From NCBI GenBank assembly GCA_003444615.1, contig DLUN01000092.1, positions 882 through 16,106 of the forward strand: a stretch of DNA of 15,225 nucleotides, written 5' to 3'. This document shows, piece after piece, positions 13,915-15,225 of the stretch. The DNA is from Syntrophomonas sp. Lineage in GTDB: Bacteria; Bacillota; Syntrophomonadia; Syntrophomonadales; Syntrophomonadaceae. Made by a program: the position numbers and the translations under genes. How positions within the stretch are numbered: the stretch's first letter is position 1; each line of letters begins with the position of its first letter. Below the pieces are notes generated by a model, which made no database searches, was not told the DNA's origin, and saw only the letters and a program-made list of their open reading frames with translations.

Positions 13915-15225
13915 TCAGCTAAGGGACGTTAGTCGAACCTCTCCATCTTCATTAATAAATTGGGCATACTTGATGGGGTCATTAACTGTATAAACTGACT
14001 GTCCAATCGTAATGCGAACTCCCGGATATACTATTTGTAATGCCCTAACCTTAGCATTGTGGGTTTTTTCAAATTCCGATTCCAAATAAGCTATGCGTGC
14101 TTCACAAGAATCCAATTCACCGCGTAGAGTCTTGAAATCATCCAACATCTTTATCAAAGCTAGCCTTTTTTTATCACTTAAATTATCTAGCGAGACGTTG
14201 CTACGCTGGTATGACCTAAGACTATGCTGAAGATTATCGTAAACCTTTTTCTTTTCCGCCTTATTTTTTATTAAAACCTGATACTCCTCGCGCAGATGTG
14301 GATTAATACCCACTTCAACAATAGTCTGGGTAGCCAATTGCGAGCCTAGGACTTTAGATTCTACCAGATCCAAAGCCAGCACAGTGCCTCCAACTATTCT
14401 GGCTCGATGATCTGTTACTTTAATACTGCCGCCACTGCGTACCAGCGATTGCATGATAGAGTCACGTACAACAATGTCACCGCCAGCTTCCACGGTGGAG
14501 TTTTCTATAAATCGAGCATAAATATTTTGCCCGGCTTTGATTAAACCTTTGGCACCAGTGGTTATTCCTCCTTTTATGTGAATAGAACCACCGGCTATAA
14601 CTTCAGCAGCTTCTACAAAACCTTCTATTTCTATATCTCCTGATGCATGTACCTTAAAACCAGGGGCTATATTGCCATATATTACTACATTGCCTATGAA
14701 GTCAATGTTGCCTGTAGCAAAATCTACATCCTGGCCAATTACCAAAACCGGTTCTACTACCACCTTACCATCAGCTAAAGTAACATAGCCATCGCAATTA
14801 GCAAATAAATACCTTTGTTCCTGGTCAGCTACGGTGTTTTTGCCGCGAGGAAGGTGGTAATCTCTCCCCCTTTTGGGTGGTATTTCCCGGTTGGTTACAT
14901 CTCTCCCGGGGGTACCTTCAGTAGGAGGGATTCTTTCTACCAACAGTTCACCCATTTTTACGTTGTATATTAAACCACGTTCACGGTAATCAATATTACC
15001 TTTTTCGTCTTCCTGGAGTTTTAATCGCTCTTGGGGTAATGGAAACTTGTAGATTAGCTTTCCATCAGTTCCGCTTTCGGGTTCAAGTCCTTTGGCTACT
15101 AAAAGCCTTTTATTCCAATTCTGCTGCTGCAGGGCTTGGTCTATTACACTGTCATTGATTCCATAGACAATTTCGTGATCCTTAAGTGCTTTTAACACCT
15201 GTTCCCGCTTACATGGGACTCCCTT
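13915..15225 (-). CDS. fapA: FapA-family (DUF342) polymer-forming protein, 5' end beyond window
   Basis: At least 437 residues, open in frame to the right edge, so the true start lies outside. A GTG at 15198 could be read as a start, but the codons before it (GVPCKREQ) continue the usual VLKALKDHEIVYGI motif of DUF342 proteins and no good ribosome site precedes it, so I treat the gene as partial. Counting from the edge, residues about 50-150 form the conserved beta-rich region with PPTEGTPGRDV and RYLFANCDGYV; about 165-310 hold short hydrophobic strand repeats such as GNVVIYGNI, GDIEIEGFV, GSIHIKGGI and GDIVVRDSI, a right-handed beta-helix like that of polymer-forming cytoskeletal proteins. 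A coiled coil follows at about 311-390, then a short C-terminal beta domain. The family is named for the Vibrio flagellar assembly protein FapA; Firmicutes members usually sit by the motility sigma factor, consistent with the neighbours here. Confidence 0.85.
   Translation of the reverse strand, partial: KGVPCKREQVLKALKDHEIVYGINDSVIDQALQQQNWNKRLLVAKGLEPESGTDGKLIYKFPLPQERLKLQEDEKGNIDYRERGLIYNVKMGELLVERIPPTEGTPGRDVTNREIPPKRGRDYHLPRGKNTVADQEQRYLFANCDGYVTLADGKVVVEPVLVIGQDVDFATGNIDFIGNVVIYGNIAPGFKVHASGDIEIEGFVEAAEVIAGGSIHIKGGITTGAKGLIKAGQNIYARFIENSTVEAGGDIVVRDSIMQSLVRSGGSIKVTDHRARIVGGTVLALDLVESKVLGSQLATQTIVEVGINPHLREEYQVLIKNKAEKKKVYDNLQHSLRSYQRSNVSLDNLSDKKRLALIKMLDDFKTLRGELDSCEARIAYLESEFEKTHNAKVRALQIVYPGVRITIGQSVYTVNDPIKYAQFINEDGEVRLTSLS

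Noticed and set aside
15196..15198. GTG as the start of the FapA-like protein.
   Set aside because: The frame is open to the window edge, no clear Shine-Dalgarno precedes the GTG, and the upstream codons continue the conserved domain, so the gene is better seen as cut by the edge.
1..15225. Defence system, mobile element, CRISPR array, tRNA or biosynthetic novelty.
   Set aside because: All sixteen genes are on one strand in a conserved core order, with no direct repeats, transposase, integrase or RNA-gene signature seen by eye; a new multi-gene system is not supported.

Overview
The window is a stretch of core housekeeping genes from a Gram-positive-type bacterium, and all sixteen recognisable genes lie on the minus strand. 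The diagnostic gene is polC at the left edge, because this replicative polymerase is typical of Firmicutes and their relatives. The order fapA, (small gene), swrB-like, rpsB, tsf, pyrH, frr, uppS, cdsA, (membrane protein), dxr, rseP, ispG, proS, (mgtC), polC matches the Bacillus/Clostridia arrangement in which the tail of the motility operon is followed by the translation, lipid and replication genes. A clostridial organism, perhaps Syntrophomonas-like, fits the gene order, the moderate G+C content and the presence of ispG between rseP and proS. The genus is a guess.

Reading in the direction of transcription (right to left), the first block (15225-13074) is probably the end of a flagellar/chemotaxis operon. 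It holds a DUF342/FapA-type beta-helix protein cut by the right edge, a small lysine-rich hypothetical protein, and a membrane-anchored coiled-coil/HTH protein of the SwrB/YlxL kind. A 382-base gap (13073-12692) follows. It contains a candidate terminator hairpin, a good sigma-A promoter with an extended -10, and a leader of about 100 nt with a stem-loop in front of rpsB.

The second block makes ribosome components and factors: S2, EF-Ts, UMP kinase and ribosome recycling factor. A hairpin followed by five Ts sits between rpsB and tsf and looks like an attenuator. A second GC-rich hairpin lies between frr and uppS.

The third block supplies membrane and wall lipids: undecaprenyl diphosphate synthase, CDP-diacylglycerol synthase, a YtvI-like AI-2E family membrane protein, DXR, the site-2 protease RseP, and IspG. 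DXR and IspG are two enzymes of the MEP pathway that feeds UppS. Short gaps and stop/start overlaps (TAATG at dxr, ATGA at ispG and proS) point to translational coupling. The last block is proS, an MgtC-family gene and the 5' part of polC.

No mobile element, CRISPR array, tRNA or rRNA gene was found, and I do not see an undescribed multi-gene system. The most notable observation is that the PolC PHP domain runs straight through the place where the proofreading exonuclease is normally inserted, so this PolC seems to lack its internal 3'-5' exonuclease. Other points are two insertions into the conserved gene order (the MgtC gene and the AI-2E gene), the rpsB-tsf attenuator, and start codons set by Shine-Dalgarno sites (TTG for pyrH, GTG for tsf).
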